A stretch of 64,000 nucleotides of DNA from Rhodoplanes serenus (GCA_009720755.1 WNKV01000009.1:124001-188000), one strand, 5' to 3'; positions 1 through 8,845 are shown, counted from the stretch's first letter. Notes: generated from the sequence alone by a model not told the origin. Made by a program: numbers and translations.

Positions 1-59
1 ACGACGGCGGCGAGCGCCACGACGGCCGCGATCGGGAGATAGGCGGCGACGCGGCTCAT
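1..59 (-). CDS. livM: Branched-chain amino-acid-type ABC transporter permease (LivM), N-terminal fragment
   Basis: Only the first 19 or so codons are inside the window; the gene runs off the left edge. The reading starts MSRVAAYLPIAAV and goes straight into a hydrophobic stretch, as expected for an inner-membrane permease. Its ATG (59..57) overlaps the stop of the upstream livH in an ATGA arrangement, the usual translational coupling of the two permease genes of a HAAT-type ABC importer. Identity as LivM rests on position after livH, not on conserved residues, because too little is visible. Confidence 0.7.
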   Translation of the reverse strand, partial: MSRVAAYLPIAAVVALAAV

Positions 60-928
60 GCCCGGGCTCCGAACAGGCCGGTCGGCCGAAACAGCAGGAT
101 GGCGATGAAGATGGCGAAGATGCCGATCTGTCCCAGGCTCTCGCCGAAATAGAGGCCGCTCAGGCTCTCGACGACGCCGATGAACAGACCGCCGATCAGC
201 GCCCCGGGAATCGACCCCATGCCGCCCAGCACCACGATGGTGAAGGCGACGAACACGAAGGCGCCGCCCGCCCGCGGGCTGACGTAGAAGGTCGGCATCA
301 GCAGGCAGGCAGCGACGGCGAGGCAGGCGGTGCCGAGCCCGAAGGTGACGGCGTACACATGGGCGACGTCGATGCCGACCAGCGCGGCGCCGAGCTTCTC
401 CTTCGCCACCGCGCGGATCGCCTTCCCGGTGTCGGTGAGCGCCAGCAGCGCCCACAGCGCGGCGGCGACCACGACCGATACTCCGAAGGCGATCACCCGC
501 GGCAGGGCCAGGAGCGCGAAGTCGAGATCGATCGACATGAAGGCATAGGGCACGTCGATGGTGCGGGTATCGGAGCGGAAGATCGCCAGCAGCAGGTTCT
601 CGATCAGGATCGACAGGCCGAGCGTGACCAGCAGGATGTTGGCGTCGTTGCCGTGGCTCGCCGGTCCGATGACGAAACGCTGGAGCGCGTAGCCGATGAT
701 GAAGAACAGCGGCACCAGCGGCACCATGGCCACATAGGGATCGAGGCCGAGCCACAGTTTGAGCACCAACACCGCGAACATGGCGGCGGTGAGCAGCGCC
801 CCGTGGGCGAAGTTGATGATGTGCAGCACGCCGTAGACGAGCGTCAGCCCGAGCGCCACCAGCGCATAGACGGCGCCGGTGAGCAGGCCGTTGAGCACGG
901 CGGTGGCGACGATCTCGGGCGAGAACAT
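56..928 (-). CDS. livH: Branched-chain amino-acid-type ABC transporter permease LivH
   Basis: Inner-membrane permease of 290 residues, the usual LivH length. The N-terminus (MFSPEIVATAVLNGLL) leads into the family motif GAVYALVALGLTLVYGV and then INFAHGALLTA, followed by several further hydrophobic segments and the conserved VLGGMGSIPGALIGGL block near residues 235-250 that contacts the ATPase. The open frame continues 21 codons upstream, but that extension is Ala/Arg-rich and unlike the family, so I start at the internal Met. The gene lies 141 bases after the binding-protein gene and overlaps livM by four bases, so it belongs to a gntR-SBP-livH-livM operon whose ATPases would lie outside the window. 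The substrate may be an amino acid or another small carboxylate. Confidence 0.9.
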   Translation of the reverse strand: MFSPEIVATAVLNGLLTGAVYALVALGLTLVYGVLHIINFAHGALLTAAMFAVLVLKLWLGLDPYVAMVPLVPLFFIIGYALQRFVIGPASHGNDANILLVTLGLSILIENLLLAIFRSDTRTIDVPYAFMSIDLDFALLALPRVIAFGVSVVVAAALWALLALTDTGKAIRAVAKEKLGAALVGIDVAHVYAVTFGLGTACLAVAACLLMPTFYVSPRAGGAFVFVAFTIVVLGGMGSIPGALIGGLFIGVVESLSGLYFGESLGQIGIFAIFIAILLFRPTGLFGARA

Positions 929-1069
929 GGGCGCGACCGGGTTCGAGATGAACTCCCGCCCCGCCGCGCGGGCGGCGGAAGCGAATGGCAAGCAGCGCCG
1001 GCCTCGCGTCGCGCGACGAGCCGCGGTCCATGCCGCGGCGGCGTGGGACGGGCCGAGCCGCAGCGGCGA

Positions 1070-2293
1070 TCAGGCCGGCATCGGGAACACCGGCTTGCCG
1101 TCGGCGAACATGTCCGGATAGATCACCTTGATGTCGTTGCCTTGAACCTGGAGGTTGACGGGCGCGGCGCCGGTGTTGGTGCCGTCGACGAACTTGGTCG
1201 GCCCGTAGGGCATGATATGGCCGTCGAAGGTCGACGCCGCGAGCGCCTCGATCACGGCGGCGCGGTCGGTGGACTTTGCCCGCTCCAGCGCGTCGGCGAG
1301 GAACAGCATGGCCGAGTAGTTGAGCGGGATGTTGTAGGTCCAGAAGGCGCCGCGGGCCTCGACCTCCTTGCGCAGCGCGATGGCTTTCGGGTTGCGCGGG
1401 TCGTGCCAGTGATTGCAGTCCATCATCAGGTTGGCAGCCTCGGGGAACTCCTTCACGAAGCGGAAGTTGGAGGCGGCGCCGTTGAGCACCGCATAGATCG
1501 CCTTCGGCCGGATGCGCTGCTGCTGCATGGTGCGGGCGAGCAGCACATACTCGCCATAATAAGAAGACGGAATCACGAGGTCCGGCCTCTTGGCCCGGAT
1601 CTGGAGCGCCACATTGGACATGTCGCGGGTCGGGGTCGGGTGTGCGATGGTCTCTAGCACCTCGAAGCCGCGCTTGGGCAGCTCGGTTTGCAGCAGCTTG
1701 GCAAGCCCGGAGCCGAACAGGCCGTCCTCGTGGATCAGCACCACGGTGCGGGCCGGCTTGCCGGCGGCATCGTTGATGCGCACCAGATTGTCGAGCGCCT
1801 GGGTGGCGCAGGTGCCGAAGCCGGGCGCGATGCGGAAGGTGTTCTTCAGGCCGCGCCGGACGATTTGATCCGAGACGCCGACATCGACCACGTAGGGCAG
1901 ATCGTAGCGGGCCGCCGCCTGGGTGGTGGCGAGGCAGATGGCCGATGCGTAGCCGCCGACCACGGCGACGACGCCCTCGCCCTGCATCCGCTCCACCTCC
2001 TGGGTGCCGCCCTCGGGGGTGGACTTGGCATCGCCGAACACCATCTCCAGCTTGGCACCGCCGAGCGACTTGATGCCGCCGCCCGCGTTGATGTCGCGGA
2101 TCGCCAGCTCGGCCCCGATGCGGCCCTGCTGTCCGTCATGGGCGAGGGCGCCGGTGACGGGTTGCAGCACGCCCACCTTGATGGCGGCCGGCTGGGCGCG
2201 CAGCACCAACGGCGCTGCGACGACGCCGGTCGCGAATGCCGCCGCGCCGGTCTTCAGGATGGTGCGGCGATCGGGCTTCATCGGGTCGAACAT
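1070..2293 (-). CDS. Periplasmic ABC transporter substrate-binding protein, LivJ/type I fold
   Basis: A 407-residue protein with a Tat-like N-terminus (DRRTILKTGAAAFATG) and a hydrophobic stretch ending near residue 30, then IKVGVLQPVTGALAHDGQQ, the typical opening of type I (LivJ/AmiC-like) binding proteins. VVAVVGGYAS and a region of GLFGSGLAK follow, as in the ligand-cleft segments of the family. The start is set by a GGAGAGGAG ribosome site 7-8 bases upstream. It overlaps the end of gntR by 16 bases and precedes livH, so regulator, binding protein and permeases look co-transcribed. The twin-arginine motif suggests export in a folded state. The substrate cannot be read from the sequence; aromatic acids, amides and urea are all known ligands of this family. 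Confidence 0.88.
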   Translation of the reverse strand: MFDPMKPDRRTILKTGAAAFATGVVAAPLVLRAQPAAIKVGVLQPVTGALAHDGQQGRIGAELAIRDINAGGGIKSLGGAKLEMVFGDAKSTPEGGTQEVERMQGEGVVAVVGGYASAICLATTQAAARYDLPYVVDVGVSDQIVRRGLKNTFRIAPGFGTCATQALDNLVRINDAAGKPARTVVLIHEDGLFGSGLAKLLQTELPKRGFEVLETIAHPTPTRDMSNVALQIRAKRPDLVIPSSYYGEYVLLARTMQQQRIRPKAIYAVLNGAASNFRFVKEFPEAANLMMDCNHWHDPRNPKAIALRKEVEARGAFWTYNIPLNYSAMLFLADALERAKSTDRAAVIEALAASTFDGHIMPYGPTKFVDGTNTGAAPVNLQVQGNDIKVIYPDMFADGKPVFPMPA

Positions 2294-3156
2294 CGGGCGG
2301 CTCCTCTCCGGGATCGGGTGGCGGCCGGTCGCGCGCGCGCCGGCTTCTGATTCGTCTTGGGCGTGCGGCCGGAATGATCGTGCGGGCCGGCGGTGACACG
2401 GCCGACCGGCGACCAGTGCGGTGTGCCGCGGGCGCCGGTCCGCACCAGATCCATGCAGAAGGCGTAGCGGTCGGGCCGGTAGAGCGCGTGCAGATGCTCG
2501 ACGCCCTGGCCCGACTGGTCGAACACCACGCGGGTCATCTCGATCAGCGGCGCGCCGACATCGACATCGAGAGCGCGGGCGACCTCGGGCGCCGCGAGCG
2601 CGGCCGCGATGGTCTGGGTGGCGCGGGCCACCTCGACGCCGGAGCGGTCGAGCAGGGTCAGCAGCGGCGTGGTGGCCAGCTCGGCCTCCGAATAGGTGAG
2701 GCCGATGCGCTCGGGCACATGGGTGGTGAGAAACGAGAACGGCGCGCCGTCGACGAGACGGACCCGCACCGAGCGCTGGGTGCGCTCGCCGGCCTCGAGC
2801 CCGAGTGCCGCCGCGACCGCGTCGGGCGGCGTCTCGTAACCGAACGACATGAGCCGCAGGCCGGTGCTGCGGCCCATCTCGGCGAGGGTCGCCAGCACGT
2901 TGGCGATGTCGGCGGTGAGGATCGGCGCGGCGCGCCGGTGGATCACCCGGGTGCCGGAGGAGGGGCGGCGCTCCACCAACCCTTCGGCGGCGAGCTGGGC
3001 GAGGGCGCGACGCACCGTGATGCGGGCGACGCCGTGGGCTTCGGCCAGCTCCGGCTCGGGCGGCAATTTGTCGCCGTATGGCAACGCGCCGCTGACGATC
3101 CGGTCGCGCAGGACCAGATAAATCTGTCGCGCCTTGCCATCGGCATGGCCATTCAT
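2278..3156 (-). CDS. GntR-family transcriptional regulator with UTRA ligand domain (HutC/FarR subfamily)
   Basis: A 292-residue regulator. Residues 8-75 form the winged helix of the GntR family (DRIVSGALPYGDKLPPE, then ELAEAHGVARITVRRALAQL and GLVERRPSSGTRV). Residues 85-250 match the UTRA effector fold (RLVDGAPFSFLTTHVPE, GAPLIEMTRVVFDQSG, ALYRPDRYAF). The last 40 residues are an Arg/Pro/Ala-rich tail, and the gene ends inside the start of the binding-protein gene. A GAGGAAA ribosome site precedes the ATG. As first gene of the operon it most likely senses the transported ligand and represses its own promoter. The GTCTTC-TTT-GAAGAC inverted repeat about 75 bases upstream is the obvious operator candidate. 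Confidence 0.9.
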   Translation of the reverse strand: MNGHADGKARQIYLVLRDRIVSGALPYGDKLPPEPELAEAHGVARITVRRALAQLAAEGLVERRPSSGTRVIHRRAAPILTADIANVLATLAEMGRSTGLRLMSFGYETPPDAVAAALGLEAGERTQRSVRVRLVDGAPFSFLTTHVPERIGLTYSEAELATTPLLTLLDRSGVEVARATQTIAAALAAPEVARALDVDVGAPLIEMTRVVFDQSGQGVEHLHALYRPDRYAFCMDLVRTGARGTPHWSPVGRVTAGPHDHSGRTPKTNQKPARARPAATRSRRGAARCSTR

Positions 3157-3622
3157 CGCGGACGTTTCCTCGTTGCGGCGATCGACGTGACGAGCACACC
3201 GGACGGGATGGCGTCACATCGTCGCTTTGTCTTCTTTGAAGACCATACTTGATCGAGCATCGAAGACAATGTCAACTGAGAGGCAGTCGGGCGCCGCGGC
3301 TGCCCGAATGTGCGCCATTTCGCTCGCGGCGCAGCCAGGCGACGGCCGCGCGATCTGATTTGATGCGATTTATGCCATGTGATCCGTGAGGCGATCCTCT
3401 GTGATGCGGTGCGAGGTGAGATGGTCCGAGGCGCGGAAAGTCCGCATCATGCTGCACCGCAGGAGGCGATCTGATGGGCCGCGAGACTCGATGCGATCCG
3501 TGGTGACGTTGCGCGCTTTTGACACTGCCGGATCTGATATGGCCGTCGTGACTTCTCCGCACCGACCGCGCTGCGGCGACGCCGGTGCGACATCGTGACC
3601 CCCACCCGAGCCCGCCAGACCG
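3157..3622. other. Intergenic region between divergent gntR and leuC
   Basis: This 466-base gap has no credible gene. Besides the GTCTTC/GAAGAC dyads it holds three direct copies of GATCTGAT (3352, 3468, 3531) and two copies of GATCCGTG (3381, 3495) in its right two thirds. It should contain both promoters. I saw no run of Leu codons or antiterminator stem that would indicate leucine attenuation ahead of leuC. The leuC ribosome site is weak. Confidence 0.6.
3227..3269. promoter_or_regulatory. Candidate GntR operator: GTCTTC/GAAGAC inverted repeats
   Basis: GTCTTC-TTT-GAAGAC at 3229-3243 is a perfect 6-bp inverted repeat. A third half-site GAAGACAA at 3262-3269 pairs with TTGTCTTC at 3227-3234, giving a nested longer inverted repeat. 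It lies 71-113 bases upstream of the gntR start, in the gap between gntR (minus) and leuC (plus). GntR-family proteins bind short dyads of this size next to their own genes. The assignment to this regulator is inference. Confidence 0.5.
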
Positions 3623-5044
3623 ATGACCCAACCCCCCGAGACCTTGTTCGACAAGCTGTGGCGCAGTCACGAGGTTGTCCGCCGCGACGACGGTGAATCG
3701 CTGCTCTGGGTCGATCGCCATTTCCTCCACGAAGGCTCGTTTCATGCCTTCGGCCAGCTCGCCCGGCGCGGCGGTCGGGTGGCACGGCCCGATCTCACCA
3801 TCGGGGTCGCCGATCATTACGTGCCGACCCGCCGACCCGGGCCGATCCTCGACCCCGGCATCGCCCGCATGATCGACGATCTGTCGGCCAACACGGCGCG
3901 CCACGGCATTCGCCTGTTCGGGCTCGACGACCGGCGCCAGGGCATCGTCCATGTGATCGGTCCCGAGCAGGGGCTGACGCTGCCGGGGCTGCTGATCGTC
4001 TGCGGCGACAGCCACACCTCGACGCACGGGGCTTTCGGGGCGTTTGCGTTCGGCATCGGCGCGTCCGATGTCGCCCATGTGCTGGCCACCCAGACGCTGT
4101 GGCAGAAGAAGCCGAAGCGCATGCGTGTCACCGTCGACGGACGGCCGGCGCCTGGGGTCGGCGCCAAGGACATCATCCTGGCGGTGATCGCTCGCGTCGG
4201 CGCCAACGGGGCCCACGGCCATGCCATCGAGTATGCCGGCTCGGCCATCCGGGCGCTGTCGATGGAAGGCCGGCTCACCATCTGCAACATGTCGATCGAA
4301 TGCGGGGCCCGCTGCGGCCTGGTGGCGCCCGACGCGACCACCTTCGCGTATCTGCGCGGCCGTCCGTTCGCCCCGCAGGGGGCCGCCTTCGACGAGGCGG
4401 TCGCGGCATGGTCGGCGCTCGCCGGCGATGCCGACGCCACGTTCGATCGGGAGGTGACGATCGATGCCGCCTCCGTCGCCCCGGTGGTGACCTGGGGCAC
4501 CAGCCCCGAGGACGCGCTGCCGATCGACGGCCGCGTGCCGGACCCCGCGGGCGAGGTCGACACGGGCCGCGCCGCGCATGTCGCCGAGGCGCTCGCCTAT
4601 ATGGGTCTATCGGCCGGCCAGCGGCTCACCGAGGTGGCGATCGATCGGGTGTTCATCGGCTCCTGCACCAACGCCCGCATCGAGGATCTGCGCGCCGCCG
4701 CCGCCGTCCTGGCGGGCCGCCGCGCGCGGGTGCCGGGCATCGTCTCGCCGGGCTCCTCGCTCGTGAAGCAGCAGGCCGAGCAGGAAGGGCTCGACCGCGT
4801 CTTCGTCGACGCCGGGCTCGACTGGGTCGCCTCCGGCTGCTCGATGTGCGTCGGCATCAACGGTGACGTGGTGGCGGCCGGCCAGCGCTGCGCCTCCACC
4901 ACCAACCGCAACTTCCCGGGCCGCCAGGGGCAGGGCGCCCGCACCCATCTGATGTCGCCCGCCATGGTGGCGGCCGCCGCGGTGACCGGCCGGCTCGCCG
5001 ACGTGCGGCCGCTGCTGCGCGACACGAAGGAGACCTCGCCATGA
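3623..5044 (+). CDS. leuC: 3-isopropylmalate dehydratase large subunit (LeuC-type aconitase family)
   Basis: Fe-S hydro-lyase of the aconitase superfamily; with LeuD it isomerises 2- to 3-isopropylmalate in leucine synthesis. The 473-residue protein has the family signatures GDSHTSTHG at about 128-136 and FGIGASDVAHVLATQTL, with the three 4Fe-4S ligands visible as Cys348 (GSCTN) and Cys406/Cys409 (SGCSMC). The segment after the last pair reads VGINGD, where biosynthetic enzymes usually have something like LGMNxD. It is translationally coupled to leuD. No leuA or leuB is nearby, and the pair diverges from a GntR-ABC operon. So a second-copy role on a related C4-C6 hydroxy-acid is possible, although housekeeping leuCD is the default reading. 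Confidence 0.9.
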   Translation: MTQPPETLFDKLWRSHEVVRRDDGESLLWVDRHFLHEGSFHAFGQLARRGGRVARPDLTIGVADHYVPTRRPGPILDPGIARMIDDLSANTARHGIRLFGLDDRRQGIVHVIGPEQGLTLPGLLIVCGDSHTSTHGAFGAFAFGIGASDVAHVLATQTLWQKKPKRMRVTVDGRPAPGVGAKDIILAVIARVGANGAHGHAIEYAGSAIRALSMEGRLTICNMSIECGARCGLVAPDATTFAYLRGRPFAPQGAAFDEAVAAWSALAGDADATFDREVTIDAASVAPVVTWGTSPEDALPIDGRVPDPAGEVDTGRAAHVAEALAYMGLSAGQRLTEVAIDRVFIGSCTNARIEDLRAAAAVLAGRRARVPGIVSPGSSLVKQQAEQEGLDRVFVDAGLDWVASGCSMCVGINGDVVAAGQRCASTTNRNFPGRQGQGARTHLMSPAMVAAAAVTGRLADVRPLLRDTKETSP

Positions 5045-5664
5045 CCCCGGTTCGCCGCGTCGAGGGTGTCGCGGTCGCGCTGCGGCGCGACAATGTCGAC
5101 ACCGATCAGCTTCTGCCGGCGCGCTTTCTCAAGGTGCCGCGGCAGCAGGGTTATGGCGGCTTCCTGCTGCACGACCTGCGCCACGATGCCGAGGGGCGGC
5201 CGGTCGACGGCATGCCGCTGAACGATCCGGCGCACGCCGGCGCCAAGGTGCTGGTGGCGCGCCGCGCCTTCGGGGTCGGCTCCTCGCGCGAGGCGGCCGT
5301 CTATGCGCTCGTCGACTTCGGCATCGGTGCCGTGGTGGCGGCGAGCTTCGGCGACATCTTCGCCGCCAATGCCGCCAACAACGGGCTGATCACCGCCGAG
5401 GTGGCGGAGGCCGACATCGAGGTGCTGCTGGCCGCGGTCGCCACCGAGGGCACGGCCGTGGTGGACCTGGAGAGCTGCATGGTGACGAGCGGCCGCCTCA
5501 CCGCTCCTTTCACGATCGATCCGGTGCGCCGCACCAAGCTGCTCAACGGTTGGGACGATCTCGATCTGACGCTGAGCCACCACGACGCGGTGACCGCCTT
5601 CGTGGCCGCCGATCGCATCGCCCGGCCATGGGCGCAGGAGATTCCCGAGGTGTCGGGCCGGTAG
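5041..5664 (+). CDS. leuD: 3-isopropylmalate dehydratase small subunit (LeuD)
   Basis: Swivel-domain partner of LeuC, 207 residues, typical bacterial length. It starts by an ATGA overlap with leuC. Recognisable motifs are RRDNVDTDQLLPARFLK near residue 15, the substrate-contact loop FGVGSSREAAVYAL around 75-90, and FGDIFAANAANNGL shortly after. The two subunits form the active heterodimer in the cytoplasm, so coupling fits equal stoichiometry. Like its partner, it could serve a paralogous isomerase rather than leucine synthesis. Confidence 0.92.
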   Translation: MTPVRRVEGVAVALRRDNVDTDQLLPARFLKVPRQQGYGGFLLHDLRHDAEGRPVDGMPLNDPAHAGAKVLVARRAFGVGSSREAAVYALVDFGIGAVVAASFGDIFAANAANNGLITAEVAEADIEVLLAAVATEGTAVVDLESCMVTSGRLTAPFTIDPVRRTKLLNGWDDLDLTLSHHDAVTAFVAADRIARPWAQEIPEVSGR

Positions 5665-5731
5665 GCCGCGGGCACGCCTTCGCGCGCGCCGAGACCGGGC
5701 TCGGCCTGCGACGGCTCGGCGGTGCGGCGAT

Positions 5732-6826
5732 CTACAGCCAGCCGACCCGCCGGAACCACGCGAACAGCGAGCCGCACACCGTGAGGATGCCGGCCAGCAC
5801 CACGTAGTAGCCGTACTCCCATTGCAGCTCCGGCATGTGCTGGAAGTTCATGCCGTAGATGCCGGCGACCGCGGTCGGCACCGCCAGGATGGCGGCCCAG
5901 GCGGCGAGCCGGCGGGTGATCACGGTCTGCTGCATCTGGCCGATCATCAGCCCGGCCTCGAACGCGAAGGCCAGCACCTCGCGCAAGGTGTCGATCTCCG
6001 CCTGGACCCGGCGGATGTGGTCCGTTACGTCGCGGAACAGCGGCTGGAGATCGGGATCGACCGCCGTCAGCTTGGAGTGCTCGAGCCGCTGGCAGACATC
6101 GACCAGCGGGCCGGCCGCGTTGCGCAGCCGCAGGAGGTCGCGGCGCAGCTCGTAGAGCCGGCCGACCGCATCGCCGCCGTCGGTGCGGTTCTCCAGCACC
6201 CGGTCCTCGATCTGCTCGACCTCGTCGGTGATCGCCTCGAGCACCGGGGCGTAATTATCCACGATGAAGTCGAGCACCGCGTAGAGGATGTAGTCCTCGC
6301 CCTGGATCAGCATGTCGGGCGAGGCTTCGCAGCGCTGGCGCACCTCGGCATAGGAGCTCGACGGCCCGTGCCGCACGCTGACCACGTAGCCACGGCCGAC
6401 GAACAGGTGCGTCTCGCCGAAGGCGATGCGGCCGTCCACCATCTGGGCCGTGCGGGCGACCACGAACAGCGTGTCGCCGTACTGCTCCAGCTTGGGCTGC
6501 TGGTGCGCCTTGACGGCGTCCTCGATGGCCAGGGGATGCAGCCGGAACTGCCGCTGCACCCGGGCCAGCAGCTCGGAGCTGGCCTCGTAGAGGCCGATCC
6601 ACACCACATGGCCGTCGCGCTCCGCCCAGGCGCCGGCATCCTCGATGGGGATATCGGCGAGGCGGCGGCCGTTGCGGTAGACCACGGCGTTGATGACGCC
6701 GGGCTCGTGCGGCGGTGCTCCGGGCGTCGGCCACGGTGCCGCGCCCGCCGCTGCTTCCCGCGGCGGGTGGGGGGCAGGGGTTGCGGACGCGGGCGTCGAC
6801 TCGGCGGCGGGCTCGGCTCGGGTCAT
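5732..6826 (-). CDS. corA: CorA-family divalent metal (Mg2+/Co2+/Zn2+) transporter
   Basis: Inner-membrane ion channel of the CorA/ZntB family, 364 residues from the chosen start. A Pro/Ala-rich cytoplasmic leader of about 45 residues precedes the funnel domain (VVWIGLYEASSELLARV, HPLAIEDAVKAHQQPK), a long helical stretch, and two C-terminal membrane helices. The diagnostic pore motif GMN sits at about residue 325 in IYGMNFQHMPEL. An upstream in-frame Met exists 60 codons earlier, but a GGAG site at the right distance favours 6826. It is convergent with leuD and shares a short AT-richer promoter region with the divergent protease gene. A second CorA-family gene lies at 39520. Confidence 0.9.
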   Translation of the reverse strand: MTRAEPAAESTPASATPAPHPPREAAAGAAPWPTPGAPPHEPGVINAVVYRNGRRLADIPIEDAGAWAERDGHVVWIGLYEASSELLARVQRQFRLHPLAIEDAVKAHQQPKLEQYGDTLFVVARTAQMVDGRIAFGETHLFVGRGYVVSVRHGPSSSYAEVRQRCEASPDMLIQGEDYILYAVLDFIVDNYAPVLEAITDEVEQIEDRVLENRTDGGDAVGRLYELRRDLLRLRNAAGPLVDVCQRLEHSKLTAVDPDLQPLFRDVTDHIRRVQAEIDTLREVLAFAFEAGLMIGQMQQTVITRRLAAWAAILAVPTAVAGIYGMNFQHMPELQWEYGYYVVLAGILTVCGSLFAWFRRVGWL

Positions 6827-7151
6827 GGACGAGGTCTCCGGCGCGGGTTCGGCGGTGATCGGTCGGCCGCCACGCGGCCGATCCGGATGCGGGTCCAGCT
6901 CCGGTGTAGCCCGGCGCCGCCGGCGGGCCAAGCGCAGCCCCGCCCCCCGGCGCGCGCCTGCGCTGCAGGCCGGCCGCAGGCCGGCAGCAGGCCGCATGAT
7001 GTTCAAGCTATTGAGGGAGCTAAATAAAATCCGATCGGCTCACCTTACGAGGATTTAATCCGGCGGTCAGGACGCGGTAATCCTCGCACCCCCATCTTCC
7101 GCTCCACGGTGATGCGGTTCGCGCCGCCGAAACGTCACGATGGAGCCTTGC
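6827..7151. other. Divergent promoter region between corA and degP
   Basis: A gap of 325 bases without a gene. The segment 7003-7062 is clearly AT-richer than its surroundings (TTGAGGGAGCTAAATAAAAT and a TTTAAT stretch) and is the likely site of both promoters. I cannot assign a -35/-10 pair with confidence and see no recognisable RpoE or EcfG consensus. Confidence 0.4.
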
Positions 7152-8708
7152 ATGATCGAGAGTGAAACCTGGAAGCAGACGGCGCGCGGTATCGTCTCGG
7201 CGCGGCGCCTGGCGCTGCTCGCGACCGTCGGCGCGCTCGGCGCCGGCGTCCTCTTCGTCCACCCGGATTTCGGCCCGGCCGGCAGCGGCGCGGCCCTGCT
7301 GTCCCCGGCCCACGCGCAGACCGCCGCGGCGGTGCAGCGGCCGGCCGGCTTTGCCGACATCGTCGACAAGGTGAAGCCCGCCGTCATCTCGGTGCGGGTG
7401 AAGGTGGGCGAGCCGACCCCGCGCCTCGGCACCCGCGGCGAGGAGGATCCGTTCGCCCCCGGCTCGCCCTTCGAGTTCTTCTTCCGCCGCTTCGGCCAGC
7501 CCGACGGCATGCCCGACCGGCCGCAGCAGCGCCGACGCCAGTTCACCACCGGCCAGGGCTCCGGCTTCTTCATCACGCCGGATGGCTTTGCGGTGACCAA
7601 CAACCACGTCGTCGACAAGGCGGAGTCCGTGCAGGTCACCACCGACGACGGCAAGACCTACACCGCCAAGGTGATCGGCACCGATCCGCGCACCGATCTC
7701 GCGCTCATCAAGGTGGAGGGCCGCACCGACTTCCCGGCGGTGGCGCTGTCCGACAAGGCGCCGCGCATCGGCGACTGGGTGCTGGCGGTCGGCAATCCGT
7801 TCGGCCTCGGCGGCACCGTCACGGCCGGCATCGTGTCGGCGCGTGGCCGCGACATCGGCGCCGGCCCCTACGACGACTTCATCCAGATCGATGCGCCGGT
7901 GAACCGCGGCAACTCGGGCGGCCCGAGCTTCGACGTCGATGGCAACGTGATCGGCGTCAACACGGCGATCTTCTCGCCGTCGGGCGGCTCGGTCGGCATC
8001 GCCTTCGCGATTCCCTCGGAGACGGTGCGCTCGGTGGTGGCCCAGCTCAAGGACAAGGGCGCCGTCACCCGCGGCTGGATCGGTGTGCAGATCCAGCCGG
8101 TCAATGCCGAGATCGCCGACAGCCTCGGCCTCAAGGATGCCGAAGGCGCGCTCGTCGCCGAGCCGCAGAGCGGCAGCCCGGCCCAGAAGGCCGGCATCAA
8201 GGCCGGCGACGTGATCGTCGCGGTCAACGGCGAGCCTGTGAAGGACGCCCGCACGCTCGCCCGCACCATCTCCACCATGGCGCCGGGCACCACCGTGAAG
8301 CTCGGCGTCTTCCGCAACGGCAAGACCGAGACGCTGACCATGACGCTCGGCGAGCTGCCGAACGAGCGCCTCGCCCGCGCCGACCGCGACGACGACCGTG
8401 GCGGAGCGCGGGGCGGCGGCGACGCCAAGGTGCCGCGCCTCGGCCTCACCCTGGCGCCGGCCGGCTCGGTCGCCGGCGGCGGTAGCGAGGGCGTGGTGGT
8501 GACCGCCGTCGATCCCGATGGCGCGGCCGGCGACCGGCTGAAGACCGGCGACGTCATCCTGGATGTCGGCGGCGCGCTCGTCTCCTCTCCGGCGGATGTC
8601 CGCAAGGCGCTCGCCGAGGCCACCTCGGGCGGCAAGAAGACCGTCCTGATGCGCGTCAAGTCCGGCCAGAACACCCGCTTCGTCGCGGTGCCGCTGGGCC
8701 GCGGCTGA
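7152..8708 (+). CDS. degP: Periplasmic Do-type serine protease (DegP/HtrA family)
   Basis: Envelope quality-control protease/chaperone, 518 residues. An N-terminal membrane/signal segment (LALLATVGALGAGVLFV) ends near the cleavage-like site AHAQ. The chymotrypsin fold follows with the full catalytic triad: His152 (TNNHVV), Asp182 (RTDLAL) and Ser255 (GNSGG). Two PDZ domains follow, with RGWIGVQIQPV around 305 and a second at about 415-510. I start at the second Met because it has a GGAG site six bases upstream; the first Met, four codons earlier, has none. A strong rho-independent terminator follows. The next genes are a two-component pair, an arrangement common in Rhizobiales where the kinase senses envelope conditions. 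Confidence 0.95.
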   Translation: MIESETWKQTARGIVSARRLALLATVGALGAGVLFVHPDFGPAGSGAALLSPAHAQTAAAVQRPAGFADIVDKVKPAVISVRVKVGEPTPRLGTRGEEDPFAPGSPFEFFFRRFGQPDGMPDRPQQRRRQFTTGQGSGFFITPDGFAVTNNHVVDKAESVQVTTDDGKTYTAKVIGTDPRTDLALIKVEGRTDFPAVALSDKAPRIGDWVLAVGNPFGLGGTVTAGIVSARGRDIGAGPYDDFIQIDAPVNRGNSGGPSFDVDGNVIGVNTAIFSPSGGSVGIAFAIPSETVRSVVAQLKDKGAVTRGWIGVQIQPVNAEIADSLGLKDAEGALVAEPQSGSPAQKAGIKAGDVIVAVNGEPVKDARTLARTISTMAPGTTVKLGVFRNGKTETLTMTLGELPNERLARADRDDDRGGARGGGDAKVPRLGLTLAPAGSVAGGGSEGVVVTAVDPDGAAGDRLKTGDVILDVGGALVSSPADVRKALAEATSGGKKTVLMRVKSGQNTRFVAVPLGRG

Positions 8709-8845
8709 CCGCGCCACCTCGTCGCGGCTGCGCCGGTCGCCTCGCCCCTTGGCGGCGCGGCCTCGACCGGGACGGGCTTCGGCCCGTTCCTCTCATTCGA
8801 CGGGCGGTCCCGGCATATCCTCGCCCCGTCGGGATCGTCGGTGGA

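Noticed and set aside
359-3252. Several long plus-strand frames over the liv operon and gntR
   Set aside because: They lie opposite well-recognised transporter and regulator genes and have no family-like motifs.
3386-3598. 70-codon frame upstream of leuC as a leader peptide
   Set aside because: It lacks a run of Leu codons, has no alternative stem-loops of an attenuator and no convincing ribosome site.
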